Translations under genes and position numbers: made by a program
Part shown: positions 8,868 to 17,097 of the stretch, piece by piece
Position numbering within the stretch: the first letter of the stretch is position 1
Layout: each line of letters begins with the position of its first letter
Assembly (NCBI GenBank): GCA_964449165.1
Contig: CAYVAT010000023.1
Location: 1 to 51,762 of the forward strand
From: CAYSCW01 sp964449165
GTDB lineage: Bacteria > Acidobacteriota > Aminicenantia > Aminicenantales > Aminicenantaceae
Reading direction: 5' to 3'
Length of the DNA: 51,762 bases
The notes under the pieces: generated by a model
Told to the model about the DNA's origin: nothing
Databases searched by the model: none
Seen by the model: the letters and a program-made list of their open reading frames with translations, nothing else

Positions 8868-10283
8868 CTAAAATTTATAACCTGCCGATGAATAAAAACT
8901 TATGAAATTTGACTCAGCTTCTTTAAAGGCAAAGTAATATCTGCCGTATTCATTTACAAAAGCCACATCAAAATAATAATTCTTGTGATGGAATCCTGAA
9001 CCTACCGAAAATCCCCTGTATATAATCTGATCACTTTTACTGTCGACGGAATACTGAAAGTCTTTAAAAATGCCGGCTCTTAAAGGAACCGTGATTCCCT
9101 TTATTATTAACTTATACTCTGCTCCGAATCTTAACTGTTGAGAATCCAGCTGTTCGTATATACCAGGGAGTTTAAATGAAGGATATCCCAGTTCTTGCTT
9201 CTCTGACACGCTGCCAGCACTGTTTGCCCTGGAGTAATCTTTAATCTTACCCCTCGACCAGCCAGTTCTCACGTAATCAACGGAAAATAAAAGATTTTTC
9301 AGCGGATAAAATGAGATACCCATTCCAAAGGAGGAAGGTAGAACAATTTTTCCTTTTTCTGAAGTCGAACCTTGCTGATGAAATGAATAATCTTCTGTCT
9401 CGACAGCGTATTCGGCCAAATTAGAGAAATCGCTATCAGCCACAAATCCTGACTTATAAACAAATCCTAAATTCACACTCCTAAAAATTCTGATCAATAA
9501 TCCAAGATCAACACTTATTCCAGAGATATCCATATCGATCTTATCCTTAAAAATTTTAGTCCCCTTACCAATCAAATACTTTTGTTCAATTAATGAATAA
9601 GACTCCTCAATAATTGCAGTACAGCCATTGAACCATTTATTGATGGATACTCCAGCTTTAATTGTCGGGAAAAGTGCGGTTGCTGCTGTGAATGATAAAA
9701 CGTCAAATCCCCGAGAGCCTCTTGATTTATATTTGTATCTCTCATAATAACTGTAGGCTATATCGCCCTCGGAATATCTTGTGTAATTCAAAGAATAATT
9801 ATTTTCAGCGGTTAAAGAAAAAGGAATTTTCCGTTGATAGCTCAGCTGAGATACTATATCGTGACCAAGAATTTTAAAAGGATAGGCGAAGCTTAAAAAA
9901 TTAAAATATTCTCCCAACGACTTATTATTCCTCTTTGATACATGATATTTTGTTGGATATCCTAATTGGAGACCTGTATATTCGTAAGAAGGAACGCATC
10001 TTTTTAGGTTGTTATAGGCAAAAGAAAATGAAATTTCAGGCTTAACTATTGATACTAATCCTGCTGGATTCCAGGAAGAAGCAGTAGAATCATCAGAAAC
10101 GGCAATAAAAGCTCCGCCCATACCCAGAGCTCGAGCACCTTGCCCAGAAGAAAAATTACTGAAAAGAGTTTCATCCGACTGACAATAACCGTTTTTTTGA
10201 CTTCCTATGAAGAATATGAATACAGAAAGAATTGATAAAAAAAAGAGGGCAATCTTATTTTTCTTTTTATACCTCTGATTCAC
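8868..10283 (-). CDS. PorV/UPF0164-like outer-membrane beta-barrel protein
   Basis: The start is GTG 10283. A signal peptide (about 9-32) is followed by the family signature at about 42-75: SSGQGARALGMGGAFIAVSDD followed by SSWNPAGL. This opening is shared by PorV, PorQ and FadL/OmpP1-related barrels. The remainder shows many alternating strands with aromatic girdles and ends in the classical terminal aromatic (SSAGYKF). The 471-aa length suits a 14-stranded-type barrel. In Bacteroidota PorV shuttles secreted cargo; here a transport or secretion role is inference only. The downstream partner is a lipoprotein metallopeptidase, which suggests surface processing. A strong sigma-54-like site lies 67 bases upstream. 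Confidence 0.78.
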   Translation of the reverse strand: MNQRYKKKNKIALFFLSILSVFIFFIGSQKNGYCQSDETLFSNFSSGQGARALGMGGAFIAVSDDSTASSWNPAGLVSIVKPEISFSFAYNNLKRCVPSYEYTGLQLGYPTKYHVSKRNNKSLGEYFNFLSFAYPFKILGHDIVSQLSYQRKIPFSLTAENNYSLNYTRYSEGDIAYSYYERYKYKSRGSRGFDVLSFTAATALFPTIKAGVSINKWFNGCTAIIEESYSLIEQKYLIGKGTKIFKDKIDMDISGISVDLGLLIRIFRSVNLGFVYKSGFVADSDFSNLAEYAVETEDYSFHQQGSTSEKGKIVLPSSFGMGISFYPLKNLLFSVDYVRTGWSRGKIKDYSRANSAGSVSEKQELGYPSFKLPGIYEQLDSQQLRFGAEYKLIIKGITVPLRAGIFKDFQYSVDSKSDQIIYRGFSVGSGFHHKNYYFDVAFVNEYGRYYFAFKEAESNFISFYSSAGYKF

Positions 10284-10349
10284 AACTCTTGTCCTGGAGG
10301 TTCCGCTTTTTAGATGGATATATCCTTTCTCCCTTTCATCACCATTTCT

Positions 10350-10365
10350 GCAAAAGATGTGCCAA
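10350..10365 (-). promoter_or_regulatory. Sigma-54-type promoter upstream of the PorV-like/MA-peptidase operon
   Basis: On the minus strand the site reads TTGGCACATCTTTTGC. The GG and GC dinucleotides are 12 bases apart, and both the -24 (TGGCAC) and -12 (TTGCA when extended) elements are perfect. The predicted transcription start is near 10338, giving a leader of about 55 bases to GTG 10283. Activity would need a sigma-54 activator. Confidence 0.65.
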
Positions 10366-10432
10366 AAGGATAATCTATTTTAACCCAGCTTTTAACTCTC
10401 AAATTGTACGCAAATTACAACAAGTGTAAACA

Positions 10433-10642
10433 TTGGAGGACACTTCAAAAGGATAATTCTGGAAACTGGCAAATACCTTTGAATATGGAAGAAGTATCAA
10501 CTCCCGGTTGGATGAACTCTACCCAATTGTAACACATGACGGCAAATATTTATTTTTTTGGGGAGAAAGAAATGGTATAAGTGGTGCATATTGGGTTAGT
10601 GCAAATATAATTAAAGAGATAAGAGCTGAAGAATTGAAATAA
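10433..10642 (+). pseudogene. PD40/TolB-like beta-propeller remnant (C-terminal end)
   Basis: No open gene is present, but the frame from 10481 reads INSRLDELYPIVTHDGKYLF, then GERNGISGAYWVSANI, and stops at 10640-10642. The SPDGKYLFF-type motif followed by NGxxxxYWVSA is the typical final repeat of PD40 (WD40-like) proteins. The preceding part continues in another frame as QKDNSGNWQIPLN, which fits the same repeat, so a frameshift lies near 10485. No start codon or ribosome site is present. It is a decayed gene end lying head-to-head with the barrel operon. Confidence 0.6.
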
Positions 10643-10658
10643 ATCATGGGATGATAAA

Positions 10659-11035
10659 ATGAAAATGCTCGCGTCTTTACCATGGAGATTCTACATTATC
10701 TTACTCTCATTGATAATCTGTTTGGGGACAACTGAGGTTCAAACTATTAAGTCTGAAGCAGCAAACAAAACCTGTACGATATCAAGCGATGTTGAAATAG
10801 GAGAAGCCTGTATCTGGTATCATTATGTGATGAACTCGATATTATGTTTACGCCAACATGGGGCGGAGAGTATTATGCCATTCAACGACTTTCGCCGCGC
10901 ATGGTCTTTCCGATGCATGATGGAGGGTATGAGCATCAATATGGCAAATTTGCACAAAAAGTAAAAAGTCGGGGGTTGGACGTCAAAGTCGGAGCTGCGA
11001 CCAAAAGGGGAGACGTATTCTTCTATAAAAAATAA
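10659..11035 (+). pseudogene. Frameshifted, internally deleted MBL-fold hydrolase remnant
   Basis: The 5' frame (10659 onward) encodes a signal peptide and about 60 residues ending near DVEIGEACIWYHY. A second frame from about 10830 to 11035 encodes DELDIMFTPTWGGEYYAI and then RMVFPMHDGGYEH, ending VFFYKK. The second piece resembles the C-terminal part of metallo-beta-lactamase-fold proteins (DILFxPxGG, then PKVVIPMH). The metal-binding HxHxDH region that should lie between the two pieces is missing. The gene therefore has both an internal deletion and a frameshift. It could be called as two small overlapping ORFs, but these are parts of one dead gene. Confidence 0.55.
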
Positions 11036-11124
11036 TTGAATGAGCTATTCTGATTAAAGATCATCAATGAGCAGCAGCAGAAGGAATAGTTATTAAATAA
11101 ATCAAGAACAGAGGACAAATACAA

Positions 11125-11631
11125 ATGAAAAAAATACAGTTAATGATGTGTGTAATTCTATCTATTCTTTTATCATTTTCTTCAATATACGGGCAGGAAT
11201 TGGATGAACACTTAAAGTTGTTAGCCCCCATAACCAATAAAAACTGGGAAGGAAAAATGCCGCGCTTTGGTGAAGGAGCAAAACGCGAAGTTTTGTGGAA
11301 AGTTATATGGAATGGAAAAACTATAAAGCAAACCACAAAGGTTAAAATACTCCATAGCACTACCGAGGCCTATTTTTATTGGGATTCCGATAAGCAGGAA
11401 ATAGGTGTGTTTTCTATAACAAGTAACGGCAATTTTTTCCATGGTCATGTCATTGAAGATGATGGGAAAATTCTCATCTATGGCACTATCACTTTCCCAG
11501 ATACAAAATTGGAATTTAGGAATACTTTTGAATTGACCAAAGATGGAAAGCTCCTTGACAAGTGGTTCACATTCCGAGATGGCGAATGGAAGCCGGGTCA
11601 TGTGTTTGAACTGTCCGAAACAAAAGAATAA
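11125..11631 (+). CDS. Small secreted protein, beta-rich, function unknown
   Basis: The ATG at 11125 is preceded by GAGGACAAATACAA. A signal peptide covers residues 1-23 (cut after IYG). The mature 145 residues alternate short strands and turns (TTKVKILHSTTEAYFYW; FHGHVIEDDGKILIYGTITF; FELTKDGKLLDKWFTF), like small lipocalin-type or DUF1579-like folds, but no family is firmly recognised. No cysteines or catalytic motifs are evident in the mature part. It is flanked by relics of other genes in an AT-rich accessory stretch. Confidence 0.55.
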   Translation: MKKIQLMMCVILSILLSFSSIYGQELDEHLKLLAPITNKNWEGKMPRFGEGAKREVLWKVIWNGKTIKQTTKVKILHSTTEAYFYWDSDKQEIGVFSITSNGNFFHGHVIEDDGKILIYGTITFPDTKLEFRNTFELTKDGKLLDKWFTFRDGEWKPGHVFELSETKE

Positions 11632-11884
11632 CTTCATTTCCCAACGAAACTTGTTGTTTCTCGTTATTTGTGTCCACAATTGGGCACAATTTGGGCACAG
11701 ATTTGTTTTGCTATTAGTCACTACAGTTAAATATTATCTGGATTGACCTGAGTTATATAAATTAGTGACTTCATCTTTTTTCCTGTGATAAGCTCATTCT
11801 AGGATATCGATGAGTGGAAATTAGGGGAAATTTTGATAGATTTGTTACCACCACAAAAAGTAAATTCCTATAATATCCGGGGCG

Positions 11885-12075
11885 TCAGACGGTCCAAGTT
11901 TTTGAGCCCTCTACATCCACGATTTCTCCAGGCTCGACGGTCCCGGTCACGCCAATAGGGGCTACGACATCACCTCTCTTCACTTAAACCGTGCTGAACT
12001 GTGTCCTGAGCTTTCCCTTATCTCTATGAACAATTGTTTCACCCCGCTCTAAGAAATTGATCAAACGGTACGGAA
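11885..12075 (-). pseudogene. MacA/HlyD-like adaptor N-terminal relic
   Basis: On the minus strand, 11983-11885 reads VKRGDVVAPIGVTGTVEPGE and then IVDVEG before a stop. This resembles the start of RND/ABC periplasmic adaptors (VxRGDxVxxIxATGTxEPxxxVDVG). Upstream in the same frame, after one stop, the text continues KLRTQFSTV, which fits the preceding strand. The membrane anchor and all of the downstream lipoyl and barrel domains are absent. The rest of the 11632-12196 stretch holds no gene I recognise. Confidence 0.4.
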
Positions 12076-12196
12076 TCCTGTCTTGTAGGATTTTGTCTCA
12101 AACCGCAATACATTTTTTCCCAGCAAAAATGCTTTTTTTGCCCTAATAAAACGGCTGCTCCTCAAGAAAACGGCAAATTTACAAGGCCCGGCCATC

Positions 12197-12212
12197 TTGG
12201 CATGTTTTTCGC
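12197..12212 (+). promoter_or_regulatory. Sigma-54-type promoter candidate upstream of the 12457 gene
   Basis: TTGGCATGTTTTTCGC has GG at 12199-12200 and GC at 12211-12212, the sigma-54 spacing. It differs from the other window copies by C for T in the -12 element. The leader to ATG 12457 would be about 230 bases and includes an imperfect hairpin at 12361-12400 (CAAGAT/ATCTTG outer arms and TTGGC/GCCAA inner arms). Confidence 0.45.
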
Positions 12213-12414
12213 TTAATAAGAATAAGAAGAGTTAGATTCATGCATAAAATCCTAAAAAGCCGTACAAAATGACAACTCGGAAAACACAGCCGAAAACTCA
12301 ATTCCTATTTCCGAGAGACTGGAAAGGCGATAGGGTGGAAAGGGCAATCTTCGGAATTAACAAGATGCTGCTTGGCTTTTTCGGCCAAACGGCAATCTTG
12401 TTTGAATATAAAAA

Positions 12415-12438
12415 TAAGCTTGGCTTGCCGGGCAAATT
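12415..12438 (+). repeat. Left arm of an inverted repeat flanking the 12457 gene
   Basis: TAAGCTTGGCTTGCCGGGCA followed by AATT lies just upstream of the ribosome site. The reverse complement of 12906-12930 reads TTAAGCTTGGCCTGCCGGGC followed by AAAAT, so the two arms match apart from one substitution in the core and a short A-run difference. They bracket exactly one gene. Confidence 0.65.
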
Positions 12439-12456
12439 TATAAAGGAGGTTATTAT

Positions 12457-12864
12457 ATGAAAAATTTGGCTATTCTGGTAACGCTTTTTTTTGGGCTTCT
12501 GATTGGAACTGCGGCCGCTCAGCAGACAGTAATCACCGCTGACATACCCTTCAGCTTTACAGTTGAAAACACAACACTTCAGGCGGGGAAATATGAAATC
12601 AGACAAGTCGATAGCTGGGAATTCGTGATCGCCGCCAAGAATGGGGACGTCGAGGTCTTATTTCTAACAGAACCCGCAGAGGCTATGAAGAACCCAGCGA
12701 ATTATGAGCTCCAATTCGACGTGATAGACGGTAAACATTTCCTCTCTAAGATCTGGTATCAAGATGACAATTGGGGATATTACCTCATTAAATCAAGAAC
12801 GGAGCGCGCCTATTTGAAAAAAGAGGCCGTAAAGGCAGAAAAGGTCACTGCTAAAAAGAAATAG
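12457..12864 (+). CDS. Small secreted protein of an Acidobacteria-type family
   Basis: The ATG follows a near-perfect AAAGGAGG ribosome site at 12442-12449. A signal peptide covers residues 1-21 (cut after AAA). The mature part has the sequence ADIPFSFTVENTTLQAGKYE, a pattern (VPFDFxVxxxxxPAGxYxI) I know from short exported proteins common in Acidobacteriota. Function is unknown. The C-terminus is Lys-rich (about 120-135). The gene is bracketed by a 22-25-base inverted repeat and preceded by a possible sigma-54-type promoter with a long leader, so it may be a separately mobile or separately regulated unit. Confidence 0.7.
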   Translation: MKNLAILVTLFFGLLIGTAAAQQTVITADIPFSFTVENTTLQAGKYEIRQVDSWEFVIAAKNGDVEVLFLTEPAEAMKNPANYELQFDVIDGKHFLSKIWYQDDNWGYYLIKSRTERAYLKKEAVKAEKVTAKKK

Positions 12865-12905
12865 AGCTCTTTCCTTGGTGACGAGGAAATAAGCTTGAAA
12901 TGCTC

Positions 12906-12930
12906 ATTTTGCCCGGCAGGCCAAGCTTAA
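12906..12930 (-). repeat. Right arm of the inverted repeat flanking the 12457 gene
   Basis: This is the inverted partner of 12415-12438; it lies 41 bases after the stop of the small secreted protein. The shared core is AAGCTTGGCYTGCCGGGCA. A foldback of about 470 bases, or the ends of a small miniature element, are both possible; no target-site duplication is evident. Confidence 0.6.
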
Positions 12931-13107
12931 TTTTCAAACAGATCGCCATGCCCCCCAGCGGGCGATAGAAAAATTCCACCAGGACGGGGAGGAGGTTAAC
13001 GGTGTTCACCATATGGATTTTCAACAAACCAAATCAAAACTGGCAAAATTTGGACTTGTGATTTATGAATGATTTTTATCAAAATACTGTCTTAAAGAAA
13101 GGATAAA

Positions 13108-14526
13108 ATGGAAAATCAAAAATACGATATTGGAATGGTTGGACTGGGGGTCATGGGGCGCAATCTCGTGCTGAATATGGGAGATCATGGATATGCTGTT
13201 GTTGGATATGATAAAGACCCAGAAAAGGTTGACGCGCTCAATAAGGAAAAGTCTGGTCAGGCAGTCCGGGGTGTGAAATCTAAGGAGATGTTTCTCGGAT
13301 TGCTTAAAAAACCGCGCAATGTAATGATGCTGATTCCGGCCGGCGCCCCTGTGGATTCGGTGATTCAGGATATCCTACCCCACCTGGAAGCGGAAGACCT
13401 GATCATTGACGGTGGCAATTCCCATTTTATGGATACCAATCGCCGGGCTAAGATGTTAACGGAAAAAGGATTTCATATCCTTGGAATCGGGGTATCGGGT
13501 GGCGAGAAAGGTGCGCGATATGGGCCGAGTATGATGCCGGGCGGATCTCAGGAAGCCTACCGGCGTATGCAGCCAATTTTCGAAGCGGTGGCAGCCAAAG
13601 TGGATGGCGATCCGTGTGTTACCTATCTCGGCCCCGGTTCGGCCGGCCACTATGTCAAAATGGTTCACAACGGTATCGAATACGGACTCATCCAGTTATT
13701 GGCCGAAACTTATGATCTTCTGAAAAGAGGAATCGGATTAGATAATGATGATTTGCATGATGTGTACGATGAATGGAATCAAGGCGAACTGGAATCCTTC
13801 CTGGTCGAAATTACAGCCCACATTTTTAAGCAAGATGATGAATTTACCGGCAAGTGCCTCATCGATGTAATTCTGGATGCGGCCAAACAGAAAGGAACCG
13901 GAAAGTGGACATCGCAGGATGCCATGGAATTGCAGGTGCCCCAGCCGACAATCGATATGGCGGTTGCGATGCGCAATATGTCGGAATATAAAAAAGAGCG
14001 GGAAACAGCAGCGAAATTTCTGGGGGGGCCTCGGCCTGCTTTCAGCGGGGAGCGCCGCCAGTTTATTCAAGAACTGAGAAACGCCTTCTATTTTGCAATG
14101 ATAACCACTTACGCTCAGGGCATGGCGTTATTGAAAGCAGCATCTAAAAAATACGAGTACGGTCTCAATTTAAAAGACATTGCCCGCATTTGGAGAGGCG
14201 GTTGCATCATCGGGGCAGTCCTATTGGAAGACATTCGAGCGGCTTTTGCAAATAATCCGGGATTAAACAACCTGATGATCGAAGCCAAGTTTTCGAAAGC
14301 GCTGATGAAGCGACAGAACGATATCCGTAAAATTATTCGAACCAGTGTGGAATGGGGAATTCCGGTTCCGGCGTTCTCGGTCTCTCTGGCTTATTACGAC
14401 AGCTACCGAAGCAGCCGCCTGCCTGCAAATTTAATTCAGGCACAGCGTGATTTCTTCGGATCCCACACCTACGAACGGGTTGACCGGGAAGGCGTATTTC
14501 ATACCCAGTGGAATCAAGATAAATAA
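13108..14526 (+). CDS. gnd: 6-phosphogluconate dehydrogenase (decarboxylating)
   Basis: It catalyses oxidative decarboxylation of 6-phosphogluconate to ribulose 5-phosphate in the cytoplasm. The Rossmann motif GLGVMGRNL is at residues 10-18. The substrate region GGNSHFMDT and the signature GVSGGEKGARYGPSMMPGG (about 130-148) follow, with the active-site KMVHNGIEYG near 190. The C-terminal FFGSHTYERVD tail is that of the long (about 470 aa) dimeric form, and the 472-aa length agrees. The ATG is preceded by AAAGGATAAA. The gene opens a tight operon: zwf starts 8 bases after its stop. The 243 bases upstream carry no clear promoter. Confidence 0.97.
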   Translation: MENQKYDIGMVGLGVMGRNLVLNMGDHGYAVVGYDKDPEKVDALNKEKSGQAVRGVKSKEMFLGLLKKPRNVMMLIPAGAPVDSVIQDILPHLEAEDLIIDGGNSHFMDTNRRAKMLTEKGFHILGIGVSGGEKGARYGPSMMPGGSQEAYRRMQPIFEAVAAKVDGDPCVTYLGPGSAGHYVKMVHNGIEYGLIQLLAETYDLLKRGIGLDNDDLHDVYDEWNQGELESFLVEITAHIFKQDDEFTGKCLIDVILDAAKQKGTGKWTSQDAMELQVPQPTIDMAVAMRNMSEYKKERETAAKFLGGPRPAFSGERRQFIQELRNAFYFAMITTYAQGMALLKAASKKYEYGLNLKDIARIWRGGCIIGAVLLEDIRAAFANNPGLNNLMIEAKFSKALMKRQNDIRKIIRTSVEWGIPVPAFSVSLAYYDSYRSSRLPANLIQAQRDFFGSHTYERVDREGVFHTQWNQDK

Positions 14527-14534
14527 GGAGAAAC

Positions 14535-16070
14535 ATGGCAGAAGACAAAAAAACGAATTCAACAGTAGTGGTTATTTTCGGTGGCGGCGGCGATCTCACC
14601 TGGCGTAAGCTTGTTCCAGCAATCTACAATCTTTTCCTTGACGAGTGGCTTAACGAGCAGTTTGCGCTAATCGGAATCGACAGCAAAGATTTTTCGGATG
14701 AAAGCTACCGCGACCATCTGCATGAAGGTGTAAACCAGTTCTCCCGCCGTGGAAAAGCCAAAAGCGAAGAGTGGAAAAGGTTTTCTTCTTACCTCTCTTA
14801 CCTGGAGGCTGATTTCTCAAAAGTAGAGGTTTACAAAAAAATATCGGAAGCGATTACAAAATACGAAAAAGAATGGGACAGCGAGGCAGGCCGTTTATTT
14901 TATATGGCTGTTCCGCCGAATCTAATCGAAATTATTGCCAAGCATCTGGGACAATCGGAGTTGACACAGGATGCAGCCCGTGCCCGGGTTGTTGTCGAAA
15001 AACCTTTTGGCCGCGGCCTGGAAAGCGCCCGCTCTTTGAACCAGATGCTGACCCGGATTTTTGAAGAGCGCCAGATATACCGGATTGATCACTATCTGGG
15101 TAAAGAGACAGTCCAAAATATTCTGGCGTTGCGTTTTGCCAATGCGCTTTTTGAGCCCATCTGGAATCGCAATTACATCGACCACGTCCAGATTACCGTG
15201 GCCGAAAAGGTGGGCGTTGAGCATCGCGGTAGCTATTACGACAATGCCGGGGCGCTACGGGATATGATCCAAAATCATCTGCTGCAGCTTCTCTGCCTGG
15301 TTGCTATGGAGCCCCCGGTTTCTTTTGATGCGGATGAAGTACGAAACCGCAAAGTGGATGTCCTTCATGCCATTCGCAAGTACAAACGACAGGAAGTTCA
15401 GGAGAATGTAGTGCGTGGCCAGTATGGCGCTGGCTGGCTGAAGGGAGAGCGGGTAGATGGCTATCGGGAGGAGCCGGGCGTGAATCCCGAATCCAATACC
15501 GAAACATTTGCTGCGGTTAAATTTTTCATTGATAATTGGCGCTGGCAAGATGTGCCATTTTACGTGCGCACCGGCAAGCGGCTTTCCGAAAAAATTTCAG
15601 TAATCACCATCCAGTTTCGCCGCGTGCCCCATCAGTCGTTTCCGGCTGAAGCAGCCAAAAACTGGCAGCCCAACCAGCTGATTATTACCATTCAACCGCA
15701 GAAGACCATACGATTGCGCTTCCAGGCCAAGCAGCCCGGTTTAAGCATGATGTTGAACGTGGAAGATATGGAATTCAACTATAGTGATGCTTACACTACC
15801 GAGCCGCCGGAAGCTTACGAGACACTGCTCCTGGATGTTATGCTGGGGGATGCCACGCTGTTTATGCGCGCTGACCAGGTGGAAGCTGCTTGGGATTTGT
15901 TGATGCCGATTTTGGAGGTGTGGGATTCCAAACCGTCATATGGCTTCCCCAACTATCCGGCAGGAAGCTGGGGGCCAGGCGATGCCGAGAACTTGATCGC
16001 AATGGATGGCCACAACTGGGCCATACTCCCGCAAAAACTATCACCTCAAACGGAAGAGGAAAAAAAATAG
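14535..16070 (+). CDS. zwf: Glucose-6-phosphate 1-dehydrogenase
   Basis: It oxidises glucose 6-phosphate to 6-phosphogluconolactone with NAD(P)+. The dinucleotide-binding start FGGGGDLTWRKLVPAIYNL (about 14-32) keeps the GxxGDLxxRKLxPALY pattern. VVEKPFGRGLESA (about 152-164) and the active-site RIDHYLGKETVQN (about 183-195, catalytic His186 region) are intact. DAYTTEPPEAYETLLLDVMLGDATLF is the usual C-terminal motif. Length (511 aa) is typical. AAGGAGAAAC precedes the ATG. It sits between gnd and pgl, with only 2 bases between its stop and the next start, so translation is probably coupled. Confidence 0.97.
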   Translation: MAEDKKTNSTVVVIFGGGGDLTWRKLVPAIYNLFLDEWLNEQFALIGIDSKDFSDESYRDHLHEGVNQFSRRGKAKSEEWKRFSSYLSYLEADFSKVEVYKKISEAITKYEKEWDSEAGRLFYMAVPPNLIEIIAKHLGQSELTQDAARARVVVEKPFGRGLESARSLNQMLTRIFEERQIYRIDHYLGKETVQNILALRFANALFEPIWNRNYIDHVQITVAEKVGVEHRGSYYDNAGALRDMIQNHLLQLLCLVAMEPPVSFDADEVRNRKVDVLHAIRKYKRQEVQENVVRGQYGAGWLKGERVDGYREEPGVNPESNTETFAAVKFFIDNWRWQDVPFYVRTGKRLSEKISVITIQFRRVPHQSFPAEAAKNWQPNQLIITIQPQKTIRLRFQAKQPGLSMMLNVEDMEFNYSDAYTTEPPEAYETLLLDVMLGDATLFMRADQVEAAWDLLMPILEVWDSKPSYGFPNYPAGSWGPGDAENLIAMDGHNWAILPQKLSPQTEEEKK

Positions 16071-16072
16071 TC

Positions 16073-16813
16073 ATGATTCAGATTTATCCCGATATAGATA
16101 CATTGAGCAAGGCTGCTGCTGAGCTTTTTTTTCAAACTGCGCATCGGGCGGTGGAAAAGAGCGGTCGGTTCACAGTTGCCCTCTCTGGCGGTCATTCGCC
16201 CCAAAAGATGTACGAGTTTTTAGCCGGAACACCCTACCGCAACCAGGTACCGTGGGATAACACTTCCGTTTTTTGGGGGGACGAACGGTGCGTGCCGAAG
16301 AACGACCCGCGTTCCAACGCGAGGATGGCTTTTAATGCCCTGCTCAAATTCGTTCCGGTTCCGTCCCAGCATATACACCGGATGATCTGCGCTCTCACCC
16401 CCGAAGAAACGATGGATCACTACGATACGGTATTGAAACACAATTTTGCCGGAGAACTGCCTCGTTTCGATCTGATCCTGTTAGGTATGGGCACCGACGG
16501 ACACACCGCCTCATTATTTCCCGAATCGCCCATCCTGGAAGAAAAAAAACGATGGGTGATGGAAGTCCAAAGGCCGGGAGAAGATATTCACCGGATCAGC
16601 CTGACGTTGCCGGTGATCAATAATGCCGAAAAAATTGTATTTCTGGTTTTTGGTAAGGAAAAGGCAGAAATCCTGTTGCAGGTGTTGGAGGGCCCGTACC
16701 AGCCCCAAAAATTACCGGCACAGCTTGTTCAACCTTTTAATAACGATATCAACTGGTTGGTGGATGAAGCCGCTGCGACAAAAATAAGGGGAAATTATAA
16801 TGAGGCTTTGTAA
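16073..16813 (+). CDS. pgl: 6-phosphogluconolactonase (DevB/Pgl type)
   Basis: It hydrolyses 6-phosphogluconolactone, completing the oxidative pentose phosphate set with the two upstream genes. The start is taken at ATG 16073, 2 bases after the zwf stop and behind GAGGAAAAAAAATAGTC; a longer in-frame extension would run through zwf. Motifs: ALSGGHSPQKMYEFLA (about 32-47), WGDERCVPKNDPRSNARM (about 65-82) and GMGTDGHTASLFPESP (about 140-155), all as in the family. Length is 246 aa. A tRNA-Gly follows 129 bases later. Confidence 0.95.
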   Translation: MIQIYPDIDTLSKAAAELFFQTAHRAVEKSGRFTVALSGGHSPQKMYEFLAGTPYRNQVPWDNTSVFWGDERCVPKNDPRSNARMAFNALLKFVPVPSQHIHRMICALTPEETMDHYDTVLKHNFAGELPRFDLILLGMGTDGHTASLFPESPILEEKKRWVMEVQRPGEDIHRISLTLPVINNAEKIVFLVFGKEKAEILLQVLEGPYQPQKLPAQLVQPFNNDINWLVDEAAATKIRGNYNEAL

Positions 16814-16942
16814 TATAACATTAGGGTGGCAAGTTATCAACTCGAATATTGACATTAAAGCTGGTTCCATATAAATTTTGAAGAGAGAAGCCTCTGATAA
16901 TGATTGCACAGAGAATCATTTGATTCAGTCAGGGGAGAGAGA

Positions 16943-17014
16943 GCGGACATAACTCAGCGGTAGAGTACGAGCTTCCCAAGCTCGGGGTCGCGGGTTCGAA
17001 TCCCGTTGTCCGCT
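16943..17014 (+). tRNA. tRNA-Gly (anticodon CCC)
   Basis: The acceptor arms GCGGACA and TGTCCGC pair fully. The anticodon stem CGAGC/GCTCG encloses the loop TTCCCAA (anticodon CCC), and the T arm GCGGG-TTCGAAT-CCCGT is standard. CCA is not encoded. Eight bases on each side (GGAGAGAGA type upstream, TCTCTCT downstream) extend the acceptor pairing. Confidence 0.95.
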
Positions 17015-17027
17015 CTCTCTTTTTTAC
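17007..17027 (+). terminator. Possible terminator formed by the extended tRNA acceptor stem
   Basis: The 3' acceptor strand TGTCCGC continues into TCTCTCT and then TTTTT. The 5' flank AGAGAGA pairs with TCTCTCT, so the unprocessed transcript can form an uninterrupted stem of about 14 pairs that closes directly before a U run. Confidence 0.45.
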
Positions 17028-17097
17028 AGAAAGACTCTATTATTTTTATCTTCAGAGCCTTTTATATAAAGATTTCCCTTAGAAAATAAGAGGTCAC

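Noticed and set aside
11682..11701. TTGGGCACAATTTGGGCA as a sigma-54-type site
   Set aside because: Only the -24 half resembles the consensus, and no gene follows within 700 bases.
12269..12460. 63-codon frame before the small exported protein
   Set aside because: No ribosome site, no recognisable content, and it runs into the next gene's ribosome site and the inverted-repeat arm.
15890..16072. 61-codon N-terminal extension of pgl
   Set aside because: It runs inside zwf in another frame; ATG 16073 has a ribosome site and gives the normal length.
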